Below, piece after piece: positions 4,414-5,847 of a stretch of 5,847 nucleotides of DNA. The position numbers were made by a program, and so were the translations under genes. Under the pieces are notes generated by a model. That model was not told the DNA's origin, did no database searches, and saw only the letters and a list, made by a program, of their open reading frames with translations. Location of the stretch: contig CAMZAY010000082.1 of the NCBI GenBank assembly GCA_947304365.1, positions 1 through 5,847 of the forward strand, written 5' to 3'. How positions within the stretch are numbered: position 1 is the first letter of the stretch; every line of letters starts with the position of its first letter. The stretch comes from an uncultured Clostridia bacterium (GTDB taxonomy: Bacteria; Bacillota; Clostridia; Christensenellales; CAG-138).

Positions 4414-5707
4414 CACACTCATCAAAAACGCAGCGCTGCTGCCCATGACCGCGCCGGGCGAGGTACTTTACGGCGCGAACGTCGGCATAAAAGACGGTAA
4501 AACGGTCTTCGTCGGCAGGGACGAGGCGGAAGCGGCTTCGGTCATCGACGCCGCCGGCAGGCTCGTCATGCCCGGGCTTATCAACGCCCACGCGCACACC
4601 GCCATGTGCGTCATGCGCGGCTATGCGGACGATTACAGCCTTAAGTCCTGGCTCTACGACAAGGTGTTCCCCGTTGAGGCGCGCCTTGACGAAAGGGCGA
4701 TCGTCGCCGGGGCGGTGCTCGGTATGGCGGAGATGCTCCGCTTCGGTACGACCTCGTTCTCCGATATGTACTTCTGCCAGCCCGCCGTGGCAAAAGCCGC
4801 CGAAAGGATAGGCATAAAGGCGAACCTCTGCAACGCGGTGCTCGCGCTCGGCGACAGCTACGTATTCGAGAAGGACCGCGCCGTTATCGAAACGGAGGAG
4901 CTGCTTAAAGAATACGGCGCGAAGGGCCCGATCCGTGCGGACGTTTCCATTCACGTGGAGTACACCAGCCCGCCCGAGATATGGCGGCGCGTGCACGCCT
5001 GGGCGAAGGAGACCGGCGTCGTGACCCACATACACCTTTCCGAAACCAAGTCCGAGCATGAGGAATGCATCGCCCGCCGCGGGATGACGCCCGCCGCGGC
5101 GTTCGCCGCCAACGGCGTTATGGACACGCCTGTGCTGTTCGCGCACGGAGTCTGGCTCAGCGGGGACGATATGCGCCTTATCGCGGAGCGTTCCGCTTCG
5201 GTCGCGCACTGCCCGGTATCGAACCTTAAGCTCGGCAGCGGCGTCGCCGACGTGCACGCGATGATCGAAAACGGCGTCAACGTCTGCCTCGGCACGGACG
5301 GAGTATGCTCCAACAATTCGCTCGATCTTTTCGAGGAGATAAAGCTTGCGGCGCTCCTCGCAAAGGGAAAGAACCTCGATCCCACCGCGCTCCCCGCTTA
5401 CGAAGCGCTCAAAATGGCGACGGTGAACGGCGCGAAGGCGCAGGGCAGAGAGGGCGAGACCGGCGTTATCGCCCCCGGCTATGACGCGGATATCATTATG
5501 CTGAACACCGACGCGCCGCATTTACGGCCCATCTACGATCCCATCTCGGCGGCGGCTTACTCCGTGCAGGGCGCGGACGTCGCCATGACCATGGTAATGG
5601 GACGCGTGCTCTATAAGGACGGCGAATGGCTCACCCTCGACGTCGAAAAAGCCGTCAGAGAAGTCGAAGAGTACGCCGTGCCGATAGTGAAAGGGAATAG
5701 GAATTAG
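4406..5707 (+). CDS. mtaD: 5-methylthioadenosine / S-adenosylhomocysteine / 5'-deoxyadenosine deaminase (amidohydrolase superfamily)
   Basis: Zinc-dependent deaminase turning the 6-amino group of MTA, SAH, adenosine or 5'-deoxyadenosine into 6-oxo, releasing ammonia. The 433-residue TIM-barrel enzyme has the metal and catalytic set: His62 and His64 in GLINAHAH, His210 and Glu213 in HIHLSE, His247 in AHG, and Asp298 in GTDG, plus HCPVSNLKLGSG (268-279) and SNNSLDLFEE (302-311). Trp82 and Glu91 match substrate-pocket residues of Thermotoga TM0936. His183 lies in HVEYTSP rather than the usual H.PYTCS. The TM0936 Arg136 that binds the SAH carboxylate appears to be Asn143, which would favour MTA or 5'-deoxyadenosine; this is from memory alignment. 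The ATG at 4406 overlaps the phosphorylase stop by 8 bp, and a TTG six codons earlier is less likely. It closes the operon and probably supplies inosine-type nucleosides to the phosphorylase. Confidence 0.92.
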   Translation: MLDTLIKNAALLPMTAPGEVLYGANVGIKDGKTVFVGRDEAEAASVIDAAGRLVMPGLINAHAHTAMCVMRGYADDYSLKSWLYDKVFPVEARLDERAIVAGAVLGMAEMLRFGTTSFSDMYFCQPAVAKAAERIGIKANLCNAVLALGDSYVFEKDRAVIETEELLKEYGAKGPIRADVSIHVEYTSPPEIWRRVHAWAKETGVVTHIHLSETKSEHEECIARRGMTPAAAFAANGVMDTPVLFAHGVWLSGDDMRLIAERSASVAHCPVSNLKLGSGVADVHAMIENGVNVCLGTDGVCSNNSLDLFEEIKLAALLAKGKNLDPTALPAYEALKMATVNGAKAQGREGETGVIAPGYDADIIMLNTDAPHLRPIYDPISAAAYSVQGADVAMTMVMGRVLYKDGEWLTLDVEKAVREVEEYAVPIVKGNRN

Positions 5708-5770
5708 GTTCATTGACGGTTGCCGAAGGCAATTTTGACCATCCGGTGAATGGTCAAAAAGTCAATGAAC
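5708..5770. repeat. Branched palindrome: 10-bp outer stem enclosing two hairpins
   Basis: Starting at the base after the mtaD stop codon, GTTCATTGAC (5708-5717) pairs perfectly with GTCAATGAAC (5761-5770). Inside are TTGCC/GGCAA with a GAA loop (5720-5732) and TTTTGACCAT/ATGGTCAAAA with a 7-nt loop (5733-5759). Together they can fold as a three-way junction in RNA or a cruciform in DNA. T-runs precede and A-runs follow the inner stem, the opposite of an intrinsic terminator. It could be a MITE-like dispersed element, a structured mRNA 3' end or a protein-binding site; no target-site duplication is evident. Confidence 0.7.
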
Positions 5771-5792
5771 GGGCGGCAAGGTCCGCCCCGTT
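5768..5792. repeat. GC-rich palindrome after the branched element
   Basis: AACGGGCGG (5768-5776) pairs with CCGCCCCGTT (5783-5792) apart from one bulged C, around a CAAGGT loop. Its first three bases are shared with the outer stem of the preceding element, so the two structures compete slightly. The GGGCGGCAAGG...CCGCCCC form resembles short repeats I remember as frequent between genes in gut Clostridia, but I cannot verify copy number here. Confidence 0.55.
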
Positions 5793-5814
5793 ACCGATAG
5801 ATCCTCCCTCATCC

Positions 5815-5836
5815 ACCGAAACGCAGGCGTTTCGGT
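5815..5836. repeat. Perfect 10-bp palindrome inside a C/T-rich tract
   Basis: ACCGAAACGC (5815-5824) and GCGTTTCGGT (5827-5836) are exact reverse complements separated by two bases, so a stem of about nine pairs with a four-base loop can form. It is flanked by pyrimidine-rich stretches, CCTCCCTC (5803-5810) and CCCCCTTCCCC to the window end. The layout C/T tract, hairpin, C/T tract looks like the left part of a dispersed clostridial repeat whose matching G/A-rich half would lie beyond the window. No T-run follows the stem, so it is not a typical terminator. Confidence 0.6.
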
Positions 5837-5847
5837 CCCCCTTCCCC

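Noticed and set aside
4376..5521. Long antisense open frame opposite mtaD (381 codons)
   Set aside because: It has the same biased composition, no recognisable domain, no promoter or ribosome site, and fully overlaps a well-supported deaminase gene.
5733..5760. Intrinsic terminator of the operon at the GACCAT/ATGGTC hairpin
   Set aside because: The stem is preceded by T's and followed by A's on both strands, the reverse of a terminator.

Overview
The window reads as a single rightward operon of six genes, framed by a compact divergent promoter region on the left and a cluster of palindromic repeats on the right. The organism is probably a GC-rich Bacillota, most likely an uncultured Clostridia-type anaerobe. 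The basis is a BofA-family protein (the endospore sigma-K checkpoint family), a gamma-proteobacteria-unlike AhcY of the short Thermotoga/archaeal type, sigma-A style promoters with a strong AG-rich Shine-Dalgarno, and intergenic palindromes of a kind I associate with clostridial genomes. No species can be named from the sequence alone.

Left end (1-203): no gene is visible. Two convincing promoters point away from each other. One reads leftward (TTGACA, 17 bp, TATTAT on the minus strand, 51-79) towards a gene outside the window. The other reads rightward (TTGATT, 17 bp, TGTTATACT, 138-166) into the operon. Between them lie an inverted repeat with half-sites 21 bp apart (78-105) and two T-tracts phased by 11 bp (115-136) in the UP-element position. 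The rightward leader is only about 30 nt, so there is no room for a SAM or SAH riboswitch.

Operon (204-5707): ahcY (SAH/SIH hydrolase), a lipoprotein of unknown function, a bofA-like membrane protein, mtnA (methylthioribose-1-phosphate isomerase), a trimeric-type purine nucleoside phosphorylase, and mtaD (MTA/SAH/5'-deoxyadenosine deaminase). Junctions are a 4-bp overlap, a 39-nt gap, a 4-nt gap and two 8-bp overlaps, so co-transcription and translational coupling are likely.

How the genes work together: four of the six enzymes handle the nucleoside by-products of S-adenosylmethionine. The combination suggests a deaminate-first route: MtaD turns MTA, 5'-deoxyadenosine, SAH or adenosine into the inosine forms, a 6-oxopurine phosphorylase cleaves these to hypoxanthine and a (5-modified) ribose-1-phosphate, and MtnA isomerises the sugar phosphate. 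The phosphorylase appears to have Gly where classical PNPs carry the His that holds the 5'-OH, which would suit 5'-deoxy/5'-methylthio inosines. AhcY is of the HLEAKT subtype, the group in which a methanogen enzyme was reported to cleave S-inosylhomocysteine. The lipoprotein and BofA-like protein embedded in this metabolic operon are unexplained.

Right end (5708-5847): immediately after the last stop codon come four or five perfect or near-perfect hairpins, including a 10-bp outer stem enclosing two hairpins. None is followed by a T-tract, so they look like dispersed palindromic/MITE-like repeats or a structured 3' end rather than a standard terminator.
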